NCBI RefSeq assembly: GCF_040802235.1
Contig: NC_133167.1
Span: 99,186,001 to 99,250,000, forward strand
DNA: 64,000 nt
Origin: Manis javanica
Lineage: Eukaryota; Chordata; Mammalia; Pholidota; Manidae
Reading direction: 5' to 3'
The notes beneath the pieces are model-generated. The model was given only the letters and a program-made list of their open reading frames with translations, did not search any database and was not told the origin of the DNA. Shown one piece after another: positions 45,131 through 58,430 of this stretch; position 1 is the first letter of the stretch, and the number at the start of each line of letters is the position of its first letter. The translations under genes were made by a program, and so were the position numbers.

Positions 45131-46435
45131 GTGAAACTCATAGTAGTAAGAAAGATTTCCATGTCTTAGTGTGTTAGGTTCTTTCTGTGGCTGGAGCACA
45201 TTTTGCTTTTCTTCAGAACGATTTTGAGGAAAATCGACAGGAGAAAAATCCATGTTTGTTCTGCTTGTCTCATCATCCATCAATGAACATTCATTAATTG
45301 TCTCTCTGCTATGCCAGGCATCGTCATTATCAAGTCAGACAACAGCATTTATTACCTGTTCCCTGTGTGCAATTGCAGGAAGCAGTATTTATTAAATGTC
45401 CATTTGCACATTGTATCATGTTCTTTCTAAAGCTGATCAAAAAGCAGAGTTGATTCTCTAAAATCACAATTTACAGTTACAGAAGAAGGAAATTACTGTG
45501 GCTTTGCATAGCACACTGCACAGTGTGAATTCCAACTCATAACTGATGTTAGACATTTCCTTCCTATTACTTAGCATTTAGAATGATGCTTCTAGAGATC
45601 AGTTAGCAACATTCTACTGTCCAGGGGTAATTCTCTTGAGACAATAATATCGATCAACTCAGTCTGTCCTCCATTCTCTGCAAACCGATGTATCCATGGT
45701 CAAAGACCTTCCTGTTATTAGCTGGTGTTCCACTTCATCATTTTAAGAGCCGTTCAGTAAGAATAGATACTCTGCTGACTAAGGTGCAGACAGGCATGGA
45801 ATGAGACATAGAAGGGCAGAGGAGATTTCTGAAAGGCTGTTTACAAGTGACTCTCAATCTCAGCATTTGTTTCAGGGGCTTTGATCAGTTCTAAGGTGGA
45901 GACTGGCTGGAGGCCAAAAAGTGTTCTTCATGACTTTGAGTTGTATTCATCCACTCTAGATCATATATAAACATAGCAATTAGTAAGGTCTTGATGAAGT
46001 TGCTGGACACAGACAAAAGATGCTGATTTCAGTTTAGGATGAGTAGATAAGCTAGAAGAGTGCTTCTTATGTATCTTTTTTGTGAGCAAGATACGAAACC
46101 AGTGAGAGTTGTAACTGCTTTCTTACTAATAAAGAGACATAAACCTTTAGCTACTATTCTTTCACACCAGAAGATAACTTAATTTTCTGTTTTTTAATTT
46201 TTAACATATGCTGATTTTTTCTAACTAGATTTGAATATAAGCATCTTTTGGAATTATCAATTCTCTTTCATCATCGATATGCAAACGATTACTTAGGTCT
46301 AGAACTAAAATATTTTATTAGAATTCCAGAATAATACTAATGTTTGATCCAAGTACCTCCTCCTAGTAATAATTTTCATGTTAAGAACCTCTCCAAATAG
46401 AGAACCTAATGTTTTCAAAGTATCCATCAAACCTA
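45131..46435. other. Mostly unannotated; possible L2 scrap at 45280-45345
   Basis: 'caatgaacattcattaattg' with 'ctatgccaggcatcgtcatt' hints at L2. Otherwise no recognisable repeat or coding frame. Confidence 0.35.
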
Positions 46436-46439
46436 TTCA

Positions 46440-46690
46440 TTTATCTTTTCCTTCATTCAGCACATATTTAATGTTCACCTACTATGAACAAGGCACTGTT
46501 GGAAAGACTAGGAGTAGAACAATGAGAAAGACATATCGGGTCCCCACTGTGCAGTTTACATGATAATGAGGGAAGACAGGCCATGAGAAGTAGCCAAATA
46601 CATGAACAAGATAATTTCAGGTAGTCAGTAATACTGTGAAAATGGTTAAACAAAATGATACTGTAGCAAGTGCCAGGGAACATGCAGCTG
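46440..46690 (+). mobile_element. LINE-2 fragment
   Basis: 'ttcagcacatatttaatgtt', 'cacctactatgaacaaggca', 'ctgttggaaagactaggagt' and 'aagacatatcgggtccccac' match the L2 3' region (tttattgagcacctactatg, tgccaggcactgttctaggc, acaaagtccctgccctcatg). The overlapping minus frame 47007-46468 (179 codons) is antisense to this L2 and has no domain. Confidence 0.65.
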
Positions 46691-47635
46691 TTTCCTATAG
46701 CATCACTGAGGAGGAACACAGGCCCAAATAATAAGGACTCAGCAATGATGAGGTCTGGAGGAAGACTTAGTGTCATTGAATGGTGTCCTCCATTCAGTAA
46801 AGAGCTGGTAAAGGTCACAGTTGGGGGACAGAATTGTATGACTTCATCCTGGACTTCCAGATTTGTACAAGTTGTTAAAAAGAAAGGATGCACACCTCCT
46901 TGTGTATATACATGTGTCTGTGACAGAAAACCCAGCAACTCTTCAAGTCTTTCTGCATCAGTGAGCCATGTAAGTTTTACAGATACTTGGTACTGAGGGA
47001 GGAGCAAATCCCTGAATAAGCTTTATCAGTCATGTCTTTCCTCCAAAGTCTGATCTTTGAACCATTGCCATAGGTGCTTTCCTTTTGCCCTTTCTCCACA
47101 TTTTCTTAAAATTGCCATTGTCATCTTCTCCTAAATTCCTTCTTTAGTCTCAGTCTTAACAGCTCAAATGGCTTCAGTGTTTATTTAGTCCTGTCCCAGC
47201 TTCTGGGTCTACTTCTTTCTTTACACCTGTCATAGGTGCTGCCCAAACAGAGGGCCTCATGGACGACAGTAAGGTATTATAGAAAGTGATGTTTATTTTC
47301 TTATCGTCTGTGAAGTCCTTATGTATTCACAGTCTCCTCAAAAAAGGTCATTGTTGTTGCATGAGATGTCCCTTACTGAGTTCCTTGGAGTTCTCACTTG
47401 GCTTTGGGAAGTGAGAGTAAACCCTTAGAACATGTCCACTGCAGGCAGTAACTCAAGATTCCCGTGAGTCTTGCGTCGTTTATTCTCCATAATCTCTGTA
47501 TGTAGATTGGGAAGTGTGTGTGGGCATGAATGCAAGAGTGCTCATGAATAAATAAATATTAGCGGAAAGGATAAATTGAAACAGTGCCCCATAGTGGTTA
47601 AGCCAGTTAGGAAACTTTTAATTATAATGTGATGG
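46691..47635. other. Unannotated sequence
   Basis: No recognisable repeat. The 108-codon plus frame at 46670-46996 overlaps the antisense 179-codon frame, and neither has a domain. Confidence 0.4.
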
Positions 47636-49067
47636 TTTGCATTGACCTACTTTGGTATGTTAAATAATCCTTGTATTCCTCAGATAAACTCCACCTGAAG
47701 GTGATGCTTGGATTTTGCTTGTTAAATTTTTTTTGAGGATTTTTACTGCTGTTCATAAAAGCTAATTATCTGTAGTTTTCTCTTGAAATATCTTTATCTC
47801 ATTTTGGTATCAGAATAATGTTGGTCTCATAAAATGACTTGGGCAGCACTTTCTCTTCCTCAACATTCTAACAGAGTTTGTGTTAAAAATGTAGTATGTT
47901 CATCATAAGTATTTTGAAAAATTTAGTAGTAGAGGTCTCCAGACACACAGTTTTATTGTGCGAAGATTTTAATATGAACTAAATTCCTTTAACAAATACC
48001 AGGCTATTTAGGTTTTTCAGTTTTTTCTTGTATAGTTTTAGTCAGTGGAATTGCTTTAAAAAAAAGTTCTTCCATTCAGGTTGTCAAGGTTATTGTCATA
48101 ACATTGTTCATCATAATTCCTTATAGTCCTTTAAAATCTGCTGAATCTGTTACGATGTTCCCTCTTTTATTCCTAATGTTGGTAATTTGGGTCTACTTAA
48201 CTTTATAGAGTATTATATTTTAAGACATCAATTTCATTGTTTATTTCAATGAACTTCCTTTTTGTTTAATTGATTTCTGTTTTATTGTTTGCCCATTTTT
48301 TTTCCTATGATCTCCAATTTTATTTTTATTTCATTCTTTCAACTTAACTTTGGGCTTAATCTTATTTTTCTGCCTTTTAATATGGAAGTTTAGGTCAATG
48401 ATTTTATACCTTTCTTTTTTAATAATATAGTAATATAAAACAATGTAATATATATTATATGTAATACTATAATATAAAAAAAGATGCTAACACCTTTGTC
48501 ATACTGTTTCATTATCATTCAGTTAAAAATGTTTTCTAGTTTCCTTTATGCCCTCTACTTTGACTATGGATTATTTAGAAGAGTAATACTCAATTTCTGA
48601 ATACTTGGATTTTTAATTTAACCCTATTATGGTTGGGAAATATGCTTTATAGCTCTTCAAAGCTTTTAAATTAATTGAAGCTTGTTTCATGGTTCAGCAA
48701 GATCTTACTTGGTATTTGGCATCTGTCCTATAAGTATCAATTAGATCAAATCTGTTGATAATGTGATTCAAATTTCTGTATTCTTTCTGAACAGATACCT
48801 ATTTGTTCTGTCAGTTGTTAAGAGAGGAGTGCTAAAATCTCTCAAATTGTGAATTGGCAAATTTGTCATTCTAGTTAGTTTTGCTTTTATTTTAAATTGT
48901 GTTATTAGTCAATATATACACTTAGGATTTTAATATATTCTTGATGAATTGAAGAGCCTCAAATGTCCCCCTTTATTCCTAGCAACTCTGATATATACAT
49001 ATAAAGCTAATATTAATAATAATAAGCTGAATTGACTGCTGATAACAAAGTATACATCAGAACTATG

Positions 49068-49070
<3 letters not shown>

Positions 49071-49117
<47 letters not shown>

Positions 49118-49127
49118 CATACACACA
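49071..49127 (+). repeat. (CA)n(TA)n compound microsatellite
   Basis: About 15 CA units followed by about 9 TA units and a short ACATACAC end. Confidence 0.95.
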
Positions 49128-49514
49128 TGCATTAAAAAAAAACCTTTTCCTATATGTTTAAAGTGTATTTCCTATAGACAGCTGTATTTGGCATCTGTTT
49201 ATTTTTCCCCAGTCTGAAAATCTTTGCCTCTTTTTTGAAGTCTGTAGACCATTTGAATTAATTGATTATTTCTTAGTATTCTGTTTTATTTCAACAGTTG
49301 GATTTTTTAGCTTTATGTGTGTGTGTTTATGTTTTTTTTTTTTTTAATGAGTGGTCTTGGGTTCACAATGTGCATATTTAATTTACCACAGTTTAAAATA
49401 TTCCATTTCATGTATATTTTAAGACATTACCATAATCTTCCTTTTATCCCTCCCATTATTGGTGAATTCAATTTTTATTCCTGCTTATATTATTTTACTA
49501 TTGTGTTGGTTACT

Positions 49515-49850
49515 TTTTTGTATCGATTTGACTGGGCCACAGGCGGCCCAGATACTTGGTCGAATATTATTCTGGGTTATATCTGTGAGAGTATTTTTGG
49601 ATTTGAGTAACATATAAGTTCGTAGACTGAGTAAAGCAGATTTACCTCCCTAATGTGGGTGGGCCTTATGCAGTCAGTCAAAGCTGACTAGAAGGAAAAG
49701 GCTCACCCTCAGTTAGGTGAGAAAGACTTTTCCCTGTATGACTGCCTTCCAACATCGGCTGCTCTTGGGCTCTGAGCCTGCCATTCTTTGGACTGGAATT
49801 GTTCCATTGGCTTTCCTTGTTCTGTTTCTCTGGGGAACCCACACAACTAT
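49515..49850 (+). mobile_element. Interspersed repeat nested in the old L1, family unresolved
   Basis: 'tgactgggccacaggcggcc', 'gtagactgagtaaagcagat', 'ccctaatgtgggtgggcctt' and 'tctggggaacccacacaact' are the words of a widespread mammalian repeat (tgactgggccatggggtgcc...ctctggagaaccctgactaa). The possible 9-bp target repeat TATTTTACT flanks it (about 49490-49500 and 49846-49856). I cannot name the family with confidence. Confidence 0.6.
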
Positions 49851-50824
49851 TTTACTTTGGCATATGTTATTCATCCCTCAATTCATTATTACTTTTTTGC
49901 TTTAAACAATCACTTATCTTCTAAAGAAATTAATGGGAGTTTATGCTTTTTATTTACTTACAGGTTCTCCATTTCTGACATTCTTTATTTCTGAAATTTG
50001 AGTTTCATGTGATATTATTTCCCTTCCTCTTAAAGAATGTCCTTTAATATTTCTCATGGCACATGTGTTTGCTGACAATAATTCCTCAGATTTTATTTGT
50101 CTTGAAGTCTTTATTTTACCTTCACTTTTGAAAAAAAATTTCTTGCCACTTGCATAATTATGTTTTAACAGTTTTTTTTTAATCCTGTTGGAACTTTCAA
50201 AATATCTTTCCATTGTCTTTGTCTCCCATTGTTTTGATGAGAAATCAGAGACAGTTGCTATTTTTGTTCCCTTATAATATTACATGTATTTTATTTTCTG
50301 GTTGCTTTTAAAATGTTCTCATTGCCATTCATTTTCCAAATTGTCATTGTGATGTATTTTGGTGTAGTTTTCATTTTGTTTACCCTGCTTATTGTTGAAA
50401 CTCTTGAAACAGGGTTTATAATTTACAGTAAATTTTAAAATGTTAAAACATTATTTTAAAAAAATGTATTTTTATATCCCCTCTCTCTTCAGGGATTTTA
50501 GTATGTTAATCCACTTGGTATTTTCCTCCAAGTCCAAAGCTCCATTCATGTTTTTTTGTTTCTTTGTTTTTTGGTCTTTTTCTCCCCATGCTTTACTTTG
50601 GGTAGTTTGTATTGCTATAACATTAAAGTTCACCTACCTTTACTGTCAAAGTGTCTGACACTCTTCGATTACTTGGGAGAGGTATTAGCTCTACTTTTCT
50701 CCAGCTCTAGTTAGAAGATGGAAGTGTTAATATCCTTTTATCCTTAGCCTTGGATACTAGTGGTCAATTTGGGGACAATAAGAAAAGCCTCATTTAGCAT
50801 TCAGTTCCATATATTCCTTCTATA

Positions 50825-51700
50825 TGACTTCATTGAGTGTTATGTTAATAACCCTTACTTGGTTAGGCACTGGACCCAAAATAATGAATAATAAAACACT
50901 GGTCTCTAAGTCAGACATTTTCAGTCTAAGAGATAATTGCACAAGTAGCCAGCAGTTCTCTAGAGAAGGTGATAAGAAATGCAGTAGAGGTGGGAGTGGG
51001 AATCATAACCAAGCAGATCACATCGTATTGTGTGTTATGGCAAACTTTCTGAAGGAGGAAATGCTAAATGATGAACATTTATGGAACAAGGTAAAGGGGC
51101 AAGGAGAAAGGAGAGATTCAGGTCACACTGATTATTTGAAAGACCTAAGGAAACAAGAGAAGGAAGTCATTTGATGAAAAAGAGATTCATTAATGGTAAA
51201 ATGTAGGCTGGTGGAGTGGGAGCGCTGAGGCTTGTTATGAAGCAGATGTTGCAGAGTTATGCAGCGGCTGGACTACAAAGGATGCTCCAAGCTGTGTTAA
51301 GGAGCTTTTATTTTATCCTGAGCACAAGGGGGACCTGTCAAATGATTTTAAACAGGAGAATGATATAATCATATTTGTATTATAGAACTATTACTCTGAC
51401 TCCAATGTGGAAAATGGGTGGAAAAAATAAAAGGCAGGGAGATGCAGAAAGAGATTATATCATTCTAAGCAAGATATATGATAGTCAAAAATACAGTAAT
51501 GGCAGGGAGAACAGAAGAAGTGGAAGCATTAGAAAGAAACTGAAAGAAAAGAGGAAATTGTATGATTGACTGTTTGGGGAGAAATGGAATGAGAGACCAG
51601 TCAAGGATTTTTTTAGGTGTTTAACCTGAACATGTGGGTACCTCTCATGAAATAGGGAACACACGGAGAGGGTCACGTTTTTTGTTGGTTTTGTTTTTGT
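50825..51700 (+). mobile_element. LINE-2 remnant
   Basis: 'acaaaggatgctccaagctg'...'ggagcttttattttatcctg' and 'aaacaggagaatgatataat' match the L2 words ttggcttttactctgagtga and gagcagaggagtgacatgat. 'gaactattactctgactcca' equals the L2 word ggatcactctggctgctgtg. The upstream part 'tggttaggcactggacccaa' gives the L2 start. Frames in it (50824-51174, 51375-51569) are not coding. Confidence 0.65.
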
Positions 51701-51754
51701 TTATTTGTTGGTAGGGGAGGTGCTACCACATTTAAACTTTCATTCCTTTCTATG

Positions 51755-51965
51755 CTTAATTACTCAGGCATTTAGTACATACATATGAGCCCCTGTTGTG
51801 TGTCGAGCACCATGTAAATCACTCGGTAGAATCGTAAACTGGCAGGCAAGGTCGTGTCCCCATGGAGCTCACACACTAGCCAGGGAGACAGAGAAAACAA
51901 ATTAAAAAGTGAAAGAGAGTTTATAAAACGTCAAGGTGGCATGTTGAGTTTGAGATGCCTGTAGT
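51755..51965 (+). mobile_element. LINE-2 fragment
   Basis: 'gagcccctgttgtgtgtcga', 'gcaccatgtaaatcactcgg' and 'ccatggagctcacacactag'/'ccagggagacagagaaaaca' match L2 (acctactatgtgccaggc; ctcatggagcttacattcta; gtgggggagacagacaataa). A separate copy from the L2 just upstream, since the same part of the consensus is repeated. Confidence 0.65.
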
Positions 51966-52224
51966 GTACTTAGATGTATAATATACCCCCAAATTTTACA
52001 AATATGCCTGTTTTCCCTTTGTTGTTCACAGAGTTCCCCCTTTAAAGGTAGTTTTCTTCTGTTCACATAAGACCTCATCCCATTCCTCTTTTATCCTTGA
52101 CATCCTTCCAGCTATTCCAAGCACAGTGACTTCTCCACCTCTTCTGCACTTCCATTGTCCTCATTACGTGTGCAAGTCAGTGGGCACCTGACATTTGCCC
52201 CCTTTGCTAATAGGGGAGGCAAGG

Positions 52225-52440
52225 GAATATAATAAATAGGAGCACAGGCTCAGGAGGCATGGGTGGGGTTCATGTTCCACCTCCACCATTTCTTCCTTGT
52301 TTGTCTTCCATTTCCTTATCTGCAAATGGAAATAATCATAATAGTATCCATCCTGTGAGGTTGTTGTAAGTATTAAATTAATTAATACATGTTAAGTACT
52401 CAGACGTATGCCTAGCATATAGTAATCATTATATATTTAT
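52225..52440 (+). repeat. MIR SINE, near full length
   Basis: 'ggagcacaggctcaggaggc', 'ttccatttccttatctgcaa', 'atggaaataatcataatagt', 'atccatcctgtgaggttgtt' and 'gtaagtattaaatta' give the complete MIR order. Confidence 0.85.
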
Positions 52441-54234
52441 GTACTGGGTTGTATTATTTATAAGCATTATATTACATGTACTTTGTTGTATTTTTGTTTA
52501 TTTTTACTGTTTTTCTTACTGTCACTATAAAACTTCTCACCATAACTAGACCTGGGACCTGGACACAAACTTGCTATGTCTTTCTGTATTAAGTTTCTAA
52601 CACTTAATGGATCTTTGATGAATATTTTGGAATGTGATGTTTTTATTTTAAGAGTTACTTCCATGAAAAAAACAAATTATTACTGTAACTTTTTTAGTGG
52701 GCATATAGTTTTGCCTTGAACCAATAAAGGGCTCTGAATTTACATTTTTAACAAATCATAAATAGGGTTCATCAGATGGGAAAATAATTACTTTGTTATA
52801 TATTATAAATTAAGTGGGAGAAGAGTTTAAAAAATGGAAAACCCTCTTGTGCTTCCATCGTGATGCAGTTTTGAAACTGGAGATTTGACAGGATATAATT
52901 TATTGTAGCAAATTGAAGTAATCTTGCCTCCTTGCCTTTTTCCTTCTAATGCTAAGTTGTGCCAGTGCTTGAAATAATTATATGCAGCAGGGTTAAGTTT
53001 TAGAAAAGAACATTATTTCGATTTATATTTGAATTATTAAGGATCTGGGAAAAATTCCTTGTGCTCATAATGATAAACCCACAAAGTAACTTTTAAGAGA
53101 AAGTTACCTAATAGTCCTTCTCTGCCAGTGTGTAAACATAACTTGGCAAATGACAAATGGTTGTAGTTCCTTCACTGCTTATGACTGTATTAGTATTTTT
53201 TTCCTATGTGGTTTGGTGTAAAAGCCAAATTTAGTTCAATCAGTGGTATTTAAGACAGTTTTTTTTCAGTGTATGGAAATACATTATACATTCAAAAAAG
53301 GAGATAAATACAGAAAAGTAGAAGTCTATGGAAAACCTCAAGTAGTATATAAATGGTTTGCTTTAGTTCAGGATTAAAAAAAATGAACCTTAAGGAGAAC
53401 CTCTACCTACTAATGTAGATAGAGCTTTCACTGAAGTTCAGTGTGGGTATTTGAAAGACTTAGCTTTATATTTAGAACATTATACTTTTAGGTTGTCTAA
53501 TGGAATCATTCTCAAAATGAGGGGACTACATTTAGAACTTCATATGGCCCTTTTTATTCTATCCCCTCAAAACATGATATTTATCATGTTTAATCCCAGT
53601 GAATTTCAAATTTTATTTTATAAATGTTGACTTTTTAAATCCAGATCTACCTCACATATCCTAAACATAGCTTCCCATATAGATTACTTTCTCACATTTT
53701 TAATGGAAAACTCACGATTATTAATATTGTGCCTCCTGAAACCACAACCTGAGTCTTTCCTGTACTCTGTTAAACAAAATACACTGGCTTGAATTTTGGT
53801 TTCAGAATGATTTCATGAAGTACAGTCATTTTGCTTAAATAATTCTGCAGAATGGCATGTCTCTTGTATTTAGCTATTCACCTTTGCAAAGTAAGATTAA
53901 GCCAAATTGTGTAGAAATTTATATTGTGTTAAAAGTGAAGTCAGGCAGGACTCTCAGGCTTACCTCTAAGTTTAACCAATCAATTAATTTTTTTCTTGTT
54001 TCCCGTGAGCATCTGTGGTGCTCACTAGGATATATTATTTTTAGATAATCCCAGTTTTCCTGAAAAATCCATCCTCCTCATCATCATATATGTTACTTTA
54101 TCTATAACTTATTTAGGCTTTTGACATAATGCATTATATTAATTTATTTTTTTGAATGTTAAACCAGGCTTGCATACCTGAACTAAGATCCAAGGTGTAA
54201 CAACTGTGTGCAATTCTTTTTATATGTTATTGAA
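52441..54234. other. Unannotated AT-rich sequence
   Basis: About 1.8 kb without a recognisable repeat, exon or RNA gene. Confidence 0.4.
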
Positions 54235-54308
54235 CTCAACAATTTGCAAAAAAACACAATATCTTCAAGGTACAACAAAGTGAAGCACAATAAAAAGAAG
54301 TATGCCTG
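54235..54308 (+). mobile_element. Tigger 3' end fragment
   Basis: 'aacacaatatcttcaaggta', 'caacaaagtgaagcacaata' and the terminus 'gaagtatgcctg' followed by TA (54309-54310) match the 3' inverted repeat of the same Tigger group as the element at 35263-35724. The 5' end is lost. Confidence 0.7.
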
Positions 54309-54310
54309 TA

Positions 54311-56925
54311 ATGAAATAAGCCTCAAAAGAATGGCATTTGATTTTTGCCTTGAAGGGTTGGATGGGATTTTCAAGAGGTGAAACAGAAATACATTCCTGA
54401 AAATGGGATTGTCTTATGAAGTGACATTTATCTTAAAGGAATGTCAGGTCAATCTGATAAGGCGACTTGATGCTTAGGTTGCCTCCACGAAGAGAAAGTA
54501 GTTCTCTGCTGAGCAGAAGAATTTGATGTTTAGATGGAACAGGCTGCAGTGAGCACGATTTATGCCAGCCTACTCTTGAGAGACCAAATTATTTTTTAAC
54601 ATTTTAAAATCAGAGATCTGATGTATGAGGCTGTGTCATCCAGACTGCTGAATCACGTTTGGCACTTGGTGAAGCAGCTTCTTGCTCAGCCAGAACCTTT
54701 GTAGGCCTGGTGGGCCCTGCTCATCTAATGTCCATGTGAAACCTTTCTTCCAAGGCAGTGGTAGAAATTAGAAATAATACATATAAAGAATACGCATTGT
54801 TACTGCATCTCTGCCTGTGGTCTCCTGCGTTTGCTAGTTGTAATTCCTTTGAGTATTTAGAAGTGACAGAGCCCAGTCTGATTGACAGAATCCGAGGAAG
54901 TCTCTTAGCAGCGTGGGGGCAGGCAAACCTGGCTCCAAGGGTACCATCAGAGCTCTTTTCTCCAAGCCCAAGTCAGTAGCTCAGCTAAGTAGGTCTCAAG
55001 GCAAGCATCTGGGATATTTCTGAATAGGTAAAACGGTTGAGCTCATAAAGTGAGCTCTACCAACAATTCAGATCTTAGCAGGAGCGTGACTCGTATTTTA
55101 GATGGGACTGTTCTTCATTTTGCAGAACCATCCTGGAGATTTAGGTGTTTAGTATTAGTTAGCTTTTATCCACCAGTACCTTTCCCAGCTCCTTGTAATT
55201 GTGACCTCAGTTATCTCTGATTTTCATGCCTTCTGGGCCTGTAGCCATTATCACTTCATTGAAAACCACTGAATTTTATGTTTGACTTGGGATGAGGGTG
55301 TGGGGTAAATGGGTATCAGTGGGAAATCTTTCTCTTGTTCTGTAGCTCCTCCTACTGCCTTATTAGCCTCCTGTCCAATGGGGTTCGGGGAAAGGAACAT
55401 AAGTATCCACATTTGATCACTGGAAAAATCCCCAAATGGCTCCAGACTCATTTGACATTTTGGCATCAGTAATACCAATATATTTCATTGATTGAAAGGT
55501 ACTCCATTTTGTTCTGGACTACTAAAAAAGAGAAAATGCTGATTAATCTAAGAAATAAATTTTATTGAGTAGATTTTAAAAGTTTCATACTTCTGAAAGA
55601 GGTTCTTTAGACTTAGACAAGGTTTATCAAAAATTATTTTTGTGGATTAAGAAAGAATGCCATAAGCAAAATAAATTAGGAAGGTGTTCCTAACTTCTTC
55701 ATATTGAGTGTGACTTTTCTGAAAAGCACTGTCACTTGGTATCTATATTTTTCTATGATGTTGCTCATTATGTCATCAAAAGAATGGTCTGTTCTTGTCA
55801 CTGGGACTTAGCCTTATCTTCTGTTTTCCATTGTATTTTTTTCTTTTCTTTTTTTTTTTTTTGCCTGTTAGAGGTATTAATTTTGCCTGGATATCAATCC
55901 TAAAATATAACACAGCTTCATTTACCTATGGATATCTTCTTTAAAGCTCTTTGTTGTTTATTTGCAAGAAAATGTGGAATTTTGGTTATTCCTCTAACAC
56001 CTAAGGTTTTCTTTTACTTAGATCAAATTATCCCCTTGCTTTATTCTCATGTTTTTTCTGTGAACACAATAACTTTTTGTTACAAAGACAAATTATAGTG
56101 CAGTCTCCCTGAAGATATTTTAAGTAACTAAACTCAACATATGGAAAGTAAGAATACACATAATACATACAACTCAAGTGAAATCATGACAGGTGAACCA
56201 CCATGACCAAGTGTGCTCATGTGCTTACAGACTGTCACTTGATGCACACTGATTGCAAGAAGCATCCTGATTACCAAAATGTTAAAATGAAAAATATGTT
56301 TATCTCCTCATATGAAATTTGGGTCTTCCAAGAGTTCCCAAAATAAATAGATTAAACCAAAATTGTATCTATCTCATATATCAAGTAAGATAAAAGTGAA
56401 GATAAAAGCCTTTTAAGACAAAAGATTCTGTCTTTCATGGTGTGGCCCCGTTTGATAGAGAACACACTGTATGGCATTGGGCCCGAGAACACAGAATCCC
56501 AGGGGTGAAAGAGGAAGTAATACCAGCTAAAGGAAAACCTCTGCCAGTGGGAAGGGAGCACAGTACAGAACCCTGAGTTCTGAGAGAAGCAAGCCCACAG
56601 GGTCCTTGGTGCAGTCAGTACCCGGCACATGGTGGGAGCCCAGTGGATGGCAGTCACTTAAATATTTGGAGAAAGCAAAGAATAAAGGTAGAGAGTTCAA
56701 TGAGGAGATGTTTTGCAGTAGTTTCCTGTGTGTAGAGGTGGGTCATGTTTCATACCACATTCTGAGTCCCAGTGTCTCAATTCTGCTGACCTCTCCTGAC
56801 AACTTCCCTTCTCTCACTGGCTTCTTTCCATTCTTCAGGCACCCAGAGTTCATTGCTCTTTCTGGGGCTTGCCTGTGCTGTTTCTTCAGCTTATAACACA
56901 TGCTGGATGTGAGAATTCCTGAATA
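54311..56925. other. Unannotated sequence
   Basis: About 2.6 kb with no repeat I can name. Slightly GC-richer patches lie at 54650-55000 and 56440-56900, with open frames of 73-101 codons lacking domains. A T-run (55848-55862) may be a decayed minus-strand A-tail with no recognisable element. Confidence 0.35.
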
Positions 56926-56929
56926 ATTT

Positions 56930-57115
56930 CATTTTTATATTTATTTAATCTTAATGTAATATTTTAATATATACTTTATTATATTTATGCCTGAGATTCG
57001 GATTTAGATTAATTATAATCAAGATAATATGTAATTGTATAGTAATTATAATTATATTCCATTATATTTAACATTAATATATAATTATTATTATCTCATT
57101 TCATTTTAAATTTAT
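56930..57115. repeat. AT-rich low-complexity tract
   Basis: Nearly pure A/T with mixed TTATA/TAATTATA units, about 185 bp. Confidence 0.8.
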
Positions 57116-57184
57116 CTTTCTATCCTTCTAGTCACTTAATTATGCCTGTATTTGTGAATGTAATTTCAATCCATATGTCAGGGT

Positions 57185-57280
57185 ATTTAAATCTGTCAGA
57201 TTTATCACTGAATCATCACACCAGGAATGGTGCCTGACACACAGTTGGCCCTCAGTAAATGTTTGTTGGCTTAATGATTT
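57185..57280 (+). repeat. MIR3/L2-type fragment
   Basis: 'ggaatggtgcctgacacaca' and 'gttggccctcagtaaatgtt' with 'tgttggcttaatga' match the shared MIR3/L2 tail (agtgcctggcacatagtag; cgctcaataaatgtttgttg). Confidence 0.6.
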
Positions 57281-58250
57281 GAATACGTGTGAAGCTGCTG
57301 AACCAGAGCTAATGCTGCCTGGTTACCAGGTGAGCTCACGGGACGTTCTCCCAAGGCTTTCCTGGCTCCTGGCCTTTTAGATAGAAGCATTTCCCAGCAT
57401 TCCTTGAATCTAGGTGTCACCAGTACCTAAGTGGAAACAGAATGATGTGGTGGCTGAGGCGTCTCTGAAATAAATGGAAATTATGAATGTAAAGGTAACC
57501 CTGATGAAAAAATGGAGAGGGACAAGAGAAGAGGAGAATGGAAATCCATGTACAAACGATGGGAGTAAAACAGAGTCCAAAAGTGAATCAGGAAACACAT
57601 GTCAAGAGGAAATCTGAAGGAATGAGAACTGAATTGAAAAGAATCAGGTTATGCTAAAAGGAAAGGGCATTTCAAGGAGAAGTAGGCAGAAAGGTCAGGG
57701 AACATAGAGAAAGGCACATGAGAACTGATTCTAGTCGCACATGTTTCTGTAGTGTAGGAACCAGTTCTTATTGCAACGTGCATTAGGCTTTTTATTCTGT
57801 CTTCCAAAATGTAACTGGAGTTCTTATCTATATCTACATTTTGGCTTTATTTTCATGAGTTAAGGAATTAGTCTTATAGTTCCATGTCATCCAAGCCTAT
57901 TCTTTCTCATCTACCCCATTGCTCATAGTTTTTCACTCTTCTTCACAGTTTTCTTGTATTGTTTAAGGTTTTAAATATAACTGAAATCAGTCAAAAAAGT
58001 ACAAGTCTTAATAAAAAGGTTATTTTTTCAAACATGGGTGTATGAAAGTTGGCTTATATGTCCTTAAAAACTTGAATATTTCTTTATGTGAGGGACAAAG
58101 AAAATAACATTTTGAGACTGAAATTATTAATGAAAAATGAATTTTTAATATTCTTCAGTCAGCAGGGAGATTTTAGAAGTCATGTAGAATGAACTATCCT
58201 ATAATATTTTGCCCATATTGGCTCCACTCAGTGGGAATATTCTCAGTTGT
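57281..58250. other. Unannotated sequence
   Basis: No recognisable repeat or coding frame. Confidence 0.4.
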
Positions 58251-58254
58251 GCAA

Positions 58255-58430
58255 ACAGGTAATAATGATGTATAATATTTATTAAGCCCTTGCTCTGTAT
58301 TAGACTGAGTAAAAAATGCTTATTAATTCATTGTTGCACTTTCACACAAACAACAGACAGAAAAGCCCGGGCTTAGTAAAATCAAGTGAAATGCCAAGCT
58401 GCCGACCTGGTAAATAATGAGATGGGTTTG
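58255..58430 (-). repeat. MIR SINE fragment
   Basis: 'gtaataatgatgtataatat', 'ttattaagcccttgctctgt' and 'caagtgaaatgccaagctgc' follow minus-strand MIR order, weakly. Confidence 0.5.

Larger units (their letters stand above)
47640..50700 (-). mobile_element. Long old LINE-1 remnant (ORF2 reverse transcriptase region to 5' part)
   Basis: Minus orientation. The RT-domain stretch is recognisable at 47640-48420 ('gaggatttttactgctgttc', 'ctgtagttttctcttgaaat', 'tttggtatcagaataatgtt', 'ggtctcataaaatgacttgg'). Endonuclease-side and 5' parts follow up to 50700 ('tttgtctcccattgttttga', 'tttgatgagaaatcagagac', 'tggtgtagttttcattttgt'). It is one of the longest elements in the window at about 3 kb, very diverged, with no intact ORF2. 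Two other sequences lie in it: the CA/TA microsatellite at 49071 and another repeat at 49515-49850. Confidence 0.6.

Noticed and set aside
46468..47007. 179-codon minus-strand frame
   Set aside because: It lies partly antisense to an L2 fragment, overlaps a 108-codon plus frame, and has no recognisable domain or conserved motif.
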